Assembly (NCBI RefSeq): GCF_002368295.1
Contig: NZ_AP018248.1
Location: 4,092,767 to 4,156,766 of the forward strand
Reading direction: 5' to 3'
DNA length: 64,000 bases
DNA from: Tolypothrix tenuis PCC 7101
GTDB taxonomy: Bacteria > Cyanobacteriota > Cyanobacteriia > Cyanobacteriales > Nostocaceae
Below are positions 51,436 to 60,621 of the stretch, piece after piece. A program made the translations under genes and the position numbers. The notes under the pieces were generated by a model, which saw only the letters and a program-made list of their open reading frames with translations, was not told the origin of the DNA and made no database searches. Numbering within the stretch: the stretch's first letter is position 1; every line of letters begins with the position of its first letter.

Positions 51436-53283
51436 CTAAGCGGGAACGACAAACTTTTGGCTACCAGCTAGCCCAAATGCGGCATGAATGACTTGCAAAG
51501 CTTTACTGCCTTGTTCTTGGGCGACTACACAGCTAATTTTGATTTCTGAGGTAGCAATCATTTGAATATTGATTTGGTTCTGCGCTAGGGCTTCAAACAT
51601 TTTCGCGGCGACACCGGGTTGTCCTACCATACCTGAACCAACGATGCTCACTTTAGCGATCGCACTATCCAGAACAACTTCACCCCAGCCATATTCTGCG
51701 GCTGCTTGAGAAAGCAACTTCTGGGTTTGTTCCCCATCCATACGGGCGACGGTAAAGGCGATATCTCTTCTGGCAACTCCATCTACTATGCGGCAGCGTT
51801 GAGATTGAATAATCATGTCCACGCTGATGTTGTGCTGTGCCAATAATCCAAATAGCTTCGCTGCCATTCCGGGGCGATCGGGGACTTGGCGAATTGCCAG
51901 CCGTGCTTGGTTCAAATCTAAAGCCACGCCACGGACGGGGGGAGAATCGGGCAGAGGGGCAGAGGGGCAGAGGGGTAGAGGAGAAACAATGTTTCTGTGA
52001 TTTGTCTCTACTGTTTCCTCTTCTTCGGCAATTTCAAAGGTGCTGCGGAGTGCGGCGACGGCGCGATCGCATTCTGCGGCGGAAACTACACAGCTCACCT
52101 TGACTTCGCTGGTAGAAATCATGTGGATGTTGACACCTGCTGTCGCTAAGGTGGCAAACATCTGGGCGGCTACACCAGGACGGCCAATCATCCCTGCACC
52201 GGAAATGCTGACTTTGGCGATATTTTCCTCAATCATCACCTCAGCTTCTTCGCTGTTGTGAGAGTTGCTTCTGAGTGCGGGGGCGATCGCAGATGCGACT
52301 GCTTCTGCTCGTTTTAATATGGGTGTTGTTACAGTGAAGGCAATGTCATTAGTATTACCTTCATGGATAGATTGAATAATCAAATCTACATCTACTTGTT
52401 GACGGGAAATTTCCCCAAATAGCCGAGCGGCAACGCCTGGTTTATCTGGTACGCGCAACAGAGCTACCCTAGCTTGGTTGGTATCAAATTCTATACCATC
52501 AACTGCTTTGGCAATTTCCAAATTCACAAGCGATCGCCCGTGAGGTTGGGGCGATGTTACCCAAGTCCCAGGGTCTTCAGTCCAACTTGATTTCACTACT
52601 AAAGGCACACCATAATTCCGGGCAATTTCCACAGCCCGGGGATGTAAGACTTTTGCTCCCAAGCTGGCGAGTTCCAGCATTTCATCACTGGTAATTTCTG
52701 CCATCAGTTGAGCTTCGGGAACTAAGCGGGGGTCTGTAGTTAGAATCCCGGGTACGTCGGTATAAATTTCACAGAAATTTGCTTTTAAGGCGGCTGCTAA
52801 AGCCACGGCTGAAGTATCAGAACCGCCACGCCCCAAGGTAGTAATTTCTAATTCTTCTGTGCTGGATATCCCTTGAAACCCAGCTACGACAACCACTTTA
52901 CCTTGATTGAGGTAACGTTCCATGCGCTCGGTTTCAATTCGCAAAATTCGGGCGCGGGTGTGTTCGGCTTCGGTAACAATTCCTACTTGCGCGCCAGTCA
53001 TAGAAATTGCAGGTTGACCAATTTCCTGCAATGCCATACTTAATAATGCGATCGTTACCTGCTCACCGGTAGAAAGCAGCATATCCATTTCGCGGCGGCT
53101 AGGATTATTAGAGATAGCATTGGCTAACTTCACAAGTCCATCGGTGGTTTTCCCCATCGCAGAAACCACCACTACTAGAGAGTTTCCGCGTTGAACAGTC
53201 TTGTAAACTCGCTGTGCAACAGCTTGAATACGTTCGACTGAACCAACAGATGTACCACCGTATTTCTGAACTATGAGCGCCAT
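51436..53283 (-). CDS. lysC: Aspartate kinase with four ACT domains
   Basis: This 615-residue protein has the long cyanobacterial form. It has an aspartate kinase catalytic domain (about 1-245; VQKYGGTSVGSVERIQAVA, GRGGSDTSAVALAAAL, KVLHPRAVEIAR) followed by two tandem ACT-domain pairs (about 260-420 and 460-610). It phosphorylates aspartate at the start of the lysine, threonine and methionine pathway and is feedback regulated through the ACT domains. Between the ACT pairs, about residues 434-450 (51936-51985), a low-complexity Pro/Leu/Ser stretch (SPLPLCPSAPLPDSP) is encoded by a (GCAGAGGGG)n repeat. It looks like an in-frame repeat insertion into a linker. Confidence 0.95.
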   Translation of the reverse strand: MALIVQKYGGTSVGSVERIQAVAQRVYKTVQRGNSLVVVVSAMGKTTDGLVKLANAISNNPSRREMDMLLSTGEQVTIALLSMALQEIGQPAISMTGAQVGIVTEAEHTRARILRIETERMERYLNQGKVVVVAGFQGISSTEELEITTLGRGGSDTSAVALAAALKANFCEIYTDVPGILTTDPRLVPEAQLMAEITSDEMLELASLGAKVLHPRAVEIARNYGVPLVVKSSWTEDPGTWVTSPQPHGRSLVNLEIAKAVDGIEFDTNQARVALLRVPDKPGVAARLFGEISRQQVDVDLIIQSIHEGNTNDIAFTVTTPILKRAEAVASAIAPALRSNSHNSEEAEVMIEENIAKVSISGAGMIGRPGVAAQMFATLATAGVNIHMISTSEVKVSCVVSAAECDRAVAALRSTFEIAEEEETVETNHRNIVSPLPLCPSAPLPDSPPVRGVALDLNQARLAIRQVPDRPGMAAKLFGLLAQHNISVDMIIQSQRCRIVDGVARRDIAFTVARMDGEQTQKLLSQAAAEYGWGEVVLDSAIAKVSIVGSGMVGQPGVAAKMFEALAQNQINIQMIATSEIKISCVVAQEQGSKALQVIHAAFGLAGSQKFVVPA

Positions 53284-53570
53284 AACTTTTGGGAAATCAA
53301 TTTTGCTGCTTTGCTTGTATCAACGACACCACCGATTTGGCAAGCCGAGCAAGGCATTACCAGTTATTTAGTTTACAGAAAATTGCGCTGCGTCTCACAA
53401 CCTCTGTGATATATGTTATGGATTGACCATAATTTTATTAAAAATAGTTTACATTTAACAGTCTGATTGTGATTTATCGACTATGTCCATGAATAACTAA
53501 ACGAGAATGAGTAATTGAGAATATTTAGACCACAAAGAGCTAGTAGCTCTGTGCGAACCTGATTGAAAAA
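53284..53570. other. Divergent intergenic region lysC/NUDIX, no gene seen
   Basis: This 287-bp region separates lysC from the NUDIX gene and must hold both promoters. An AGAGCTAGTAGCTCT palindrome lies about 30 bp before the NUDIX start. No repeat family from elsewhere in the window is present. Confidence 0.4.
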
Positions 53571-54089
53571 ATGCAGTTAGCATTAGCTTTAGAGCTAAGT
53601 GTCACTAAGTTTATCAATCAATCGTCTCAAGTACCTCAGGAATTGACACCACAGAATCTACGTCACATGAGTCGAAAAGCCAACAAAGTATTGAAGCAGT
53701 CTGGAGTGATTCCTTATAGAATTCAAGATGGCAAAATCCAAGTCTTGCTGATCACAAGCCGCGATCGCCAAAACTGGGTAATGCCAAAAGGTGATATTCC
53801 TGAAGGTATGAGTCCACCAGATTCAGCCGCGAAAGAAGCTTGGGAAGAAGCGGGAATCATCGGACAGGTAAATACTCGTGAAATTGGCACTTATAAATAT
53901 CGCAAACAAGGTAAAAATTATCGCGTCAAAATGTATTTATTACCAGTGCAAACCCTGAGTGAAGATTATCCCGAAGCTGGGTTTAGAGATAGACAGTGGT
54001 TAGATATTCCCCAAGCCATGCGGCGAATTAAAACTACTTCGCTGAGAAGAATTTTACAAGGATTTCTGTTGGCGGAAGTGATGTTTTGA
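53571..54089 (+). CDS. NUDIX hydrolase
   Basis: This 172-residue protein has the NUDIX box GDIPEGMSPPDSAAKEAWEEAGI, which carries the metal-binding Glu pair. The neighbouring VIPYRIQDGKIQVLLITSRDRQNWVMPKG and the C-terminal LLPVQTLSEDYPEAG, RDRQWLDIPQA resemble diphosphoinositol/polyphosphate-type NUDIX hydrolases. The substrate is not known. The N-terminal 45 residues are extra to the domain, and an internal ATG at 53658 could be a start. Confidence 0.88.
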   Translation: MQLALALELSVTKFINQSSQVPQELTPQNLRHMSRKANKVLKQSGVIPYRIQDGKIQVLLITSRDRQNWVMPKGDIPEGMSPPDSAAKEAWEEAGIIGQVNTREIGTYKYRKQGKNYRVKMYLLPVQTLSEDYPEAGFRDRQWLDIPQAMRRIKTTSLRRILQGFLLAEVMF

Positions 54090-54103
54090 GGGACAAATCA
54101 ATT

Positions 54104-54212
54104 CAAAATTCAAAATTCAAAATTCAAAATTAAAGAACTCTTGGGGATTAGGGGTAATTGGGGATTGGGAACAAACAATTCAAAATCCATGCCCAATGCC
54201 CAATGCCCCATA
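54104..54212. repeat. Simple repeats between NUDIX and ABC2 genes
   Basis: An (AATTCAAA)n run at about 54104-54130 and GGGGATT/CCATGCCC-type short repeats at 54140-54210 fill the gap. The same (AATTCAAA)n motif occurs at 5543, in the pebA-pebB gap (about 18868) and near 30780. Confidence 0.6.
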
Positions 54213-57116
54213 CTAAATCTGTTGCCGCTTAATCAATTGACTAAACAATCCAGGTTGGGCGGCGAGTTCGTCAAAATTACCTTGTTGTACTAAACGCCCA
54301 TTTTGCAAAACATAAATGCGATCAGCGTTGCGGATGGTGCTGAGGCGGTGGGCGACAACGATGCGGGTAACGTTTAGTTTCTCTAAGCTTTCGCTAACAA
54401 TTGCTTGGGTACGATTATCTAGGGCGCTGGTGGCTTCATCAAATAGTAGGATGCGGGGGCGTAAAGCTAAAGCACGGGCAATTAATAACCTTTGTCGCTG
54501 TCCTCCGGAAAGGTTTGTACCACCTTCACTAACTACTGTATGCATCCCCATTGGCATGGCGTTGATATCATCAGCTAAACCAGCCATGCGTGAGGCTTCC
54601 CAGGCTTCTTCCATTGAAATGACGGCGTTACTGGAAATATTGTCAAAAATGGATGCAGACATTAAGCGGCTGTGTTGCAATACCACACCTAATTGACGGC
54701 GCACGGCGTTAATATCTAATCCAGCTAGTTCTTGCCCATCATAATAAATACTACCAGATTCTAGATTTTCAAAACCTAATAACAATCGGAATAAAGTAGA
54801 TTTTCCACTTCCCGAAGGGCCGACGAAGGCAATAAATTCTCCGGGTTCTGCCCGTAAGCTGACATCATCTAGAGTCAGGGGGCCATCAAGACGATAGCGA
54901 AAGATGGCATGGCTAATTTCGACTTTGCCAGATAATCTGCCTGGGTCGGCTTTATTAGTATCGACTTCTGGGGTAGCTTTGAGGATGGGTTGGGCGCGTT
55001 CCCAGAGGGGAAGGGCTTCTAAAACATCAACTACGGTGGTACTTAAGCTGGTTGCACCACTAATAAAGGTGCCAAATGCAGCATTAAACGCTAGGAATGT
55101 CCCTGTAGAAAAACCACCGCCACTGGCTTGGGACTGTTGCAATAAACTGGTGGCGAAGCCAAAAATAATGGCGGGGGTTAAGGCGGAGAGAAGATTGTTA
55201 ATGACAACTAAATTATCGTCAATACTCTGAGATTCTAAGGTTAAATGTAGCTGCTCGCGATATTGTTTACCCCAGTAAGCAAATGCTCTTGATTCCGCGC
55301 CCACTGTCCGGAATTTGGACACACCGTTGATGATTTGTACCATCATCCCAAAGAGTTTACCCTGCATATTTAACAAGGGGCGGATTTTTCGTAGTGTGAG
55401 AATCCCAGTCACAATGGTGACAGTGACATTCACTAAAGCAACCAATACAGCAATCATTGCCAAAGGTGCGCTGTAGTAAAATAGTAAGCCTAAATTTAAC
55501 AGCGAGAAGACGCTAGAAAATAAAGTTTTGAGTAAAGTATTGCTGAGTTTTTGGCGAATCTGGCTAATTACAGAAACCCGCGCGCTTAAATCACCGATGG
55601 AAAACTGGCGGAAAAACGATGCTTGCAGGTTTAATAATCGATCCCAAATTGCCGCTTGGGTGGAAGTATCGGCAAAGGTTTCCAAACGCATCAGCGCTAT
55701 GCCTTGGGTAAGCTGAAATAGCGTTGCCCCAAAGGTAGTAGCTACTAAACCTAAACCAATTTGGAATAAAAGCGCTCTATCAGCATCGGGAATTGCTTGG
55801 TCGATGAGAATTGCTGTAGCTTGGGGTGTCACCATACCCAGGAGTGTAGTTGCAATTCCGGCAAATAATATGGTAAATAGTTCTTTATAATGCCCTTTTG
55901 CTGCGAATTGGATCAGAGAGATAACTTTTAAAGTCTCTGGTAGGGGGCGGTAGAAAGTATATGCAGTTGGCGATAAAGTTTGAGCAATTTTGCGATCGCA
56001 CTTCACCCGTTTCTTTTCTATAGGGTCGATGAGTTCGTAACGAGTCTCGGAGACGGGTAATACTGCAACCGGGCGATTATCTCCCAATGTATAAGCCAAC
56101 AAAGGGCCGCTATCACGATTCCACCAACCATCCCGCAGAGTAATGCGGCGGATGCGGATACGGGAAGCGCGGGCGATCGCATCTAAGGGATCGCGGACTC
56201 TGCGTAAATCTTCCGAGTTTGCTGGGGGACGAATGGTAATATCCAAAACTCTTCCCACCGCCCCAGCCGCAAATAATAGCGCTTCTTCGGGAGTTAGGGC
56301 AGTTTTTAACGGAGAAGTCGCAGCTTTTTCACTTTCAAACAGATTCGCAAACTCATTCAGGGTAGTTGCGATCGCTTGATTATTCAGATGCGCCCGTTCT
56401 TGGAAGCGAACTAATTCAGCTTGGTTATGTTTTTGTTCGAGTTGCTGGAGTCCCGTTAAAACGTAGCTTTGAATTTGCTGTACGCCATCTATCAAGGTTT
56501 GATTATCAGTGATCTCTGCACTCCCTACCGAGTCAATTTCGACAATCTCCCGCACTTGTAACCAAAGTTGAGAATTTAAGGGAATGCGCCCCATCTCCGA
56601 ATTAAATTCTAAATCCGGGAATCCCAGTAAATTCGCTTGTCCCTGTAATACCTTCACCCAAGCGACAGAATCATGTGATACTTGAAACACTTCATTATCA
56701 CCCAAAACCGCGCAACCTGGGGTTTTATTGGGTGTAGGGATAGTTCTAGAAGTAATTTCTGCTACAGCCGAACCCAGATGATTTACCCAACGTTCCACCG
56801 CTACTGGAAGTTCCGCACCTAAATATTCTGGTGGAACTGGCAAAAGTTCCGCATCACTAAGAGCGATCGCCATGATATGATGCTGCCCATCAGGTGATGT
56901 GGGTTTGGCAGAAAACATCGCTTCACCTGCTTTAACGCTAAATAAATAACGTCTTCTACCTTTAGCGATACCGTGCTGAACGTTAATTGCAAATAGTGCT
57001 AGAGAACCAGATTTGACCACCCAAACTTTTTCTGGGTTGTTGAGTAATAGGGGGTCATTACTCTTAAATTCATAGGGTTCTTCAAATAAGTCCATCTGAT
57101 TTTCTTCAGCTAGCAT
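54213..57116 (-). CDS. NHLM bacteriocin-system ABC transporter, ABC2-type
   Basis: This 967-residue ABC protein has a long N-terminal extension (about 1-400) including a small cyclic-nucleotide/cupin-like part and a middle helical region. Transmembrane helices follow at about 410-690, then a C-terminal ATPase with GPSGSGKSTLFRLLLGFE, NLSGGQRQRLLIARAL and ILLFDEATSALD. This matches the second ABC transporter of the NHLM (nitrile-hydratase-leader microcin) export system (TIGR03797-like), which lacks the C39 peptidase. The C39-peptidase ABC gene is upstream on the same strand. The system exports leader-carrying peptide products; none is visible here. Confidence 0.85.
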   Translation of the reverse strand: MLAEENQMDLFEEPYEFKSNDPLLLNNPEKVWVVKSGSLALFAINVQHGIAKGRRRYLFSVKAGEAMFSAKPTSPDGQHHIMAIALSDAELLPVPPEYLGAELPVAVERWVNHLGSAVAEITSRTIPTPNKTPGCAVLGDNEVFQVSHDSVAWVKVLQGQANLLGFPDLEFNSEMGRIPLNSQLWLQVREIVEIDSVGSAEITDNQTLIDGVQQIQSYVLTGLQQLEQKHNQAELVRFQERAHLNNQAIATTLNEFANLFESEKAATSPLKTALTPEEALLFAAGAVGRVLDITIRPPANSEDLRRVRDPLDAIARASRIRIRRITLRDGWWNRDSGPLLAYTLGDNRPVAVLPVSETRYELIDPIEKKRVKCDRKIAQTLSPTAYTFYRPLPETLKVISLIQFAAKGHYKELFTILFAGIATTLLGMVTPQATAILIDQAIPDADRALLFQIGLGLVATTFGATLFQLTQGIALMRLETFADTSTQAAIWDRLLNLQASFFRQFSIGDLSARVSVISQIRQKLSNTLLKTLFSSVFSLLNLGLLFYYSAPLAMIAVLVALVNVTVTIVTGILTLRKIRPLLNMQGKLFGMMVQIINGVSKFRTVGAESRAFAYWGKQYREQLHLTLESQSIDDNLVVINNLLSALTPAIIFGFATSLLQQSQASGGGFSTGTFLAFNAAFGTFISGATSLSTTVVDVLEALPLWERAQPILKATPEVDTNKADPGRLSGKVEISHAIFRYRLDGPLTLDDVSLRAEPGEFIAFVGPSGSGKSTLFRLLLGFENLESGSIYYDGQELAGLDINAVRRQLGVVLQHSRLMSASIFDNISSNAVISMEEAWEASRMAGLADDINAMPMGMHTVVSEGGTNLSGGQRQRLLIARALALRPRILLFDEATSALDNRTQAIVSESLEKLNVTRIVVAHRLSTIRNADRIYVLQNGRLVQQGNFDELAAQPGLFSQLIKRQQI

Positions 57117-57415
57117 AATTAAATTTATATCAAAATATTTAGGTTTAATTTGAGAAATTACTGGCGTAGGGAGGTAACAGGAAACAGGGAAGAAGCAATA
57201 AAAGTTAATGTAATTTTGTTAAACAACAAATATGAGTAAGATATGTGCTGCTTTTTCTTTGCGCCTTTGCGCCTTTGCGTGAGATAAAAAGATAATAAAC
57301 GAACCGCGAAGACACGAAGTACACAAAGGAAGAAGATAAGAAGTAGGATGCGTTAGCGATAGCGTAACGCATCGTTGCTAAAGCTTTTCTTGGGTTACGG
57401 CTTACTGAGATTTTT
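57117..57415. other. Gap between exporter genes with repeats
   Basis: A CTTTGCGCC repeat at 57256-57280, an ACCGCGAAGACACGAAG repeat at 57302 and a GATGCGTTA palindrome at 57347-57373 fill the 299-bp gap. No open frame is supported. Confidence 0.55.
57347..57373. repeat. GATGCGTTA palindrome copy
   Basis: The stem GATGCGTTA / TAACGCATC surrounds a GCGATAGCG loop; it lies between the two NHLM-type ABC genes. Confidence 0.65.
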
Positions 57416-59623
57416 TCAGCTTTCCAAAACCCCGCCTTCGCTTTTAATTAATTCTAAATACGGCCCTTCAACAGTACCCAATTCATCGTGAGTACCACGT
57501 TGCACAACCTTACCGCGATTGAGAACTATAATTTCATCACAATCACGAATTGTACTCAAACGGTGAGCAACAATGATGCAACTACAACCCCGCAATCTTA
57601 AATTTTGGTCGATAATTTTTTCCGTTTCTGCATCTAACGCACTTGTCGCTTCATCCATTACCAAAATTGAAGGATTATTCACTAAAGCGCGGGCGATTTC
57701 TAACCTTTGTCTTTGTCCACCACTTAAATTCATTGCGCCTTCTAATAAGTCTGCATTGTAACCGCCAGGAAGTGACAAAATAATTTCATGAATTGCGGCA
57801 TCACGGCAAGCTTGCATCAGGTTACTATCAGGAATAGTGGTGTCCCACAACGTCAGGTTCTCACGCACAGTCCCAGCAAATAACATAATTTCCTGTTCAA
57901 TTGTGGCGACAGAATTGACTATTACCTCACGGGGAATATCTTTTTTCAGTTCTCCATCAAACAGAATTTCTCCCGCCCAAGGTTGATAAAGTCCAGATAC
58001 TAACTTCGCTACTGTTGATTTTCCCGAACCGCTACCACCAACTAAAGCTACACGTTGTCCTGGTTTCAGGGAAAAGCTAAAGTTTTCAATTAAAGGTGCG
58101 GCGGTGCGGTTGTAGCCAAAGGTGATATTACGCAGTTCTAAATGTCCTTCCAATTTGGGATAAGGAAGCACAGATGCAGAAGATGGTTTGCTGTCTACTT
58201 CTGTGGGGTTAAATAAAACATCATCTAACCGATTTAAATTACCTTCGAGTTCTTGTAATTCCCCGCCTAAAGTTACTAGTTGGTTGACTGGTTGCATAAA
58301 TTGCTGCATCAAGGATTGAAACGCAATCAGCATCCCAATAGTTAGCGCCCCATCCATGACGCGCAATCCCCCCACAGCGAGTAATAACATGGAGGTGATA
58401 CCAGATAAAAATGATGGTAATGTTCCCAAGCCTTGATTAATGCTGTCCATTTCTTGACGCACATTAATTGACTTGGCGTAATATCCCGCCCAGCGAGTGA
58501 AAAAATCGGACTCTAAGCCGGAAGCTTTCAAGGTTTCCATACTTTGCAAACCTGCGATCGCCACCCCGCTAACTTTACCTGATTCTTGCATCATGCGAAT
58601 ATTGGTATCTACCCGCAATCTCCCTACCCACTGCAAGGCTACTAAGTTCACGAAAACAAAGGCCACGCCAATGGAAGTTAGAATGCGATCGTATTGCCAC
58701 ATGACAATACCGTAGAAACACACCATCACCGCCGAAATTACGGTTGTTGCCAGTTTACCGGATAATAAACTGGCTAATCGGTCATTGAGTTGAATCCGGC
58801 TGCTAATTTCCCCAGCAAAACGTTGATCGTAAAAGCTGACAGGTAAATGTAGTAAATGCCAAATAAATTTACTTGACATTGACATTGATAATTTAATTTT
58901 CATCCGCCGCAATAACTGTAATTGCAAGCGGGTTAATAAGCCAGTAATTAATGCTGTAAATAACATTCCAAATATTAAAGGACGTAACCAATCTTCCCGC
59001 CCTTGAATTAATATTTGGTCTACAAACACCTGGGAAAAAGTCGGCATTGCTAACCCAGGAATTACTAGGAAAAAACCAGCTAATACACAATATAGTAAAG
59101 AAGCATAAGACCCACGCAACCGGGAAGTTAAAGCTAAAAATAAACTCGGCTTACTTCCTCCCTTTTTAAACTCTGGGCCGCGTTCAAATACTAAAACAAC
59201 ACCTGTAAAAGCTGAACTAAATTCATCTAAAGTAATTCTACGCCTTCCCGTTGCTGGGTCATTGAGGAAAACGTGATTTTTAGTAAACCCTTCAACAACT
59301 AAAAAATGATTAAAGTTCCAAAATACAATATAAGGACAGGACATTTGTTGCAGTGCAGCTATGTCTGTCTTAAAACCCTTAGCTTGTAAGCCGTAACTCC
59401 TAGCAGCATTGAGGACATTTGAAGCTTTACTTCCATCCCGCGAAATCCCACAAGCTTGGCGTAATTCTGCTAGGGGAACAATGCGCCCATAGTAACCTAA
59501 AATAATCCCCAAAGCTGCCGCCCCACATTCTACTGCTTCCATTTGCAGTAAGGTAGGTGTGCGGCGAATGGGTTGAAATTTGGGTTTTATTTGTGATAGC
59601 TTTTGCCGAACTTGATCAAACAT
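57416..59623 (-). CDS. NHLM bacteriocin-system C39-peptidase ABC transporter
   Basis: This 735-residue peptidase-containing ABC transporter (PCAT) starts with a C39 domain (about 20-150). The catalytic Cys33 lies in MEAVECGAAALG, the His in NFNHFLVVEGF and the Asp in FLNDPATGRRRIT, so all active-site residues are present. Transmembrane helices run from about 165 to 440, followed by an ATPase with GGSGSGKSTVAKLV, NLSGGQRQRLEIARAL and LVMDEATSALD. It should cut double-glycine-type leaders and export the product. It belongs with the ABC2 gene downstream and the HlyD adaptor at the window edge. Confidence 0.93.
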   Translation of the reverse strand: MFDQVRQKLSQIKPKFQPIRRTPTLLQMEAVECGAAALGIILGYYGRIVPLAELRQACGISRDGSKASNVLNAARSYGLQAKGFKTDIAALQQMSCPYIVFWNFNHFLVVEGFTKNHVFLNDPATGRRRITLDEFSSAFTGVVLVFERGPEFKKGGSKPSLFLALTSRLRGSYASLLYCVLAGFFLVIPGLAMPTFSQVFVDQILIQGREDWLRPLIFGMLFTALITGLLTRLQLQLLRRMKIKLSMSMSSKFIWHLLHLPVSFYDQRFAGEISSRIQLNDRLASLLSGKLATTVISAVMVCFYGIVMWQYDRILTSIGVAFVFVNLVALQWVGRLRVDTNIRMMQESGKVSGVAIAGLQSMETLKASGLESDFFTRWAGYYAKSINVRQEMDSINQGLGTLPSFLSGITSMLLLAVGGLRVMDGALTIGMLIAFQSLMQQFMQPVNQLVTLGGELQELEGNLNRLDDVLFNPTEVDSKPSSASVLPYPKLEGHLELRNITFGYNRTAAPLIENFSFSLKPGQRVALVGGSGSGKSTVAKLVSGLYQPWAGEILFDGELKKDIPREVIVNSVATIEQEIMLFAGTVRENLTLWDTTIPDSNLMQACRDAAIHEIILSLPGGYNADLLEGAMNLSGGQRQRLEIARALVNNPSILVMDEATSALDAETEKIIDQNLRLRGCSCIIVAHRLSTIRDCDEIIVLNRGKVVQRGTHDELGTVEGPYLELIKSEGGVLES

Positions 59624-60220
59624 AAGCGTGATAGATAGCTTTCACCATAGAGAGAATCGCTTCTCAGCCTTCGTTCTTAACTCAATATTTCTCAGGAGGG
59701 GTAACTTATGCAGTTTGTGGCAATTTCAGGACTGCTAGGCTGCAAGATACCGCAAAAGTTAGGAGAAGTTTTGCGGTAAATGTGAGTTTTATTACGATTA
59801 GCTTTCTTGAATCGCCGATTTATAGATACACCACGGCTATACCAGAGTACGCAGATAATAACCAAGATGAAGATTTAGGGTGTATTATACCGCAGGCTAA
59901 TGTACCATTTGAGCTAATCGGCATTTAAGTTACATGATCGGGGCGGGTGTTGTACAAATACCTCGTGCCCTCATCCCCTAACCCCTTCTCCCTCAGGGAG
60001 AAGGGGAATTGAATCTCTTGCTCCCCTCTCCTGGTGGGAGAGGGGCTGGGGGTGAGGGCGAAATCTTGCAACCAAGCGGGTTTCACGTCAGTTCACCACG
60101 TGCTGCCATTTTACGTAATTATCAACCTTAACCTTGATGTATTTACAGTAAACTGGGCTTAATTCTCAGTAAAAATACATTATCTTAAATCTTGGTATTC
60201 AAAATCACCAAATTCACGCT
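59624..60220. other. Exporter/caspase intergenic region with an unassigned open frame and a repeat
   Basis: A 294-bp frame without an ATG runs 59635-59928 on the plus strand. Its translation has a natural-looking composition (for example YTTAIPEYADNNQDEDLGC near the end) and a GTG at 59782 could start it. A 91-bp CCCTCATC...TGAGGG repeat copy (59968-60058) follows. A 23-codon frame at 59708-59779 has a strong AGGAGGGG before its ATG. No function can be assigned; these may be remnants. Confidence 0.35.
59968..60058. repeat. 91-bp CCCTCATC...GGGTGAGGG repeat, third copy
   Basis: This unit has the same length (91 bp) and orientation as those at 1695-1785 and 4325-4415, with the same flanking GTTGTACAAA...CCTCG and CGGGTTTCACGT phrases. 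Here it is not enclosed by the GGGCACGGC element arms. Confidence 0.7.
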
Positions 60221-60613
60221 ATGGCAGACACATCAGATATTAAACTGACAATTACCTTTATTGACCCAGATTTAGACGAAGAAGAAAAAGACCAAGAAGT
60301 CGAAAGGCTTCTGAGTCAAATGAAAGAACTTGATGAGGTAGAAGAAGTTAACCGAGTAGCTGAAATCAATGCGCCAGTGGGAAGTAAGTCAATCACAGGC
60401 TATGTTGTAGGTCAACTGGTTGCTTTGGTGAAATCGGAAAGTGTCAAGCAAGTTTGGGGTTTTCTTACTGACCGTTTAGGTAACAAACCCATTGAAATAG
60501 AACTAGAATTTACCAAAGAAAGCGGTGAAAGCAAGAAAGTCAAAGTCAAAGCCAGCAGTCGCAAAGAATTAGAAGCAGCAGTAAATGCTATACAGGAAAT
60601 TACAAAGGTGTAG
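60221..60613 (+). CDS. EACC1-like small partner of the caspase gene
   Basis: This 130-residue protein has a hydrophobic strand, an acidic charged helix (LDEEEKDQEVERLLSQMKEL), then GYVVGQLVALVKSESVKQVWGFLTDRLG and IEIELEFTKESGESKKVKVKASSRKELEAAVNAI. This strand-helix, glycine-rich middle, strand-strand-helix pattern resembles the effector-associated constant component EACC1 family, small proteins found beside caspase or trypsin-like effectors. It ends 8 bp before the caspase gene, so the two are one transcription unit. Family assignment is from memory of the pattern and is tentative. Confidence 0.6.
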   Translation: MADTSDIKLTITFIDPDLDEEEKDQEVERLLSQMKELDEVEEVNRVAEINAPVGSKSITGYVVGQLVALVKSESVKQVWGFLTDRLGNKPIEIELEFTKESGESKKVKVKASSRKELEAAVNAIQEITKV

Positions 60614-60621
60614 ATAGGTAG

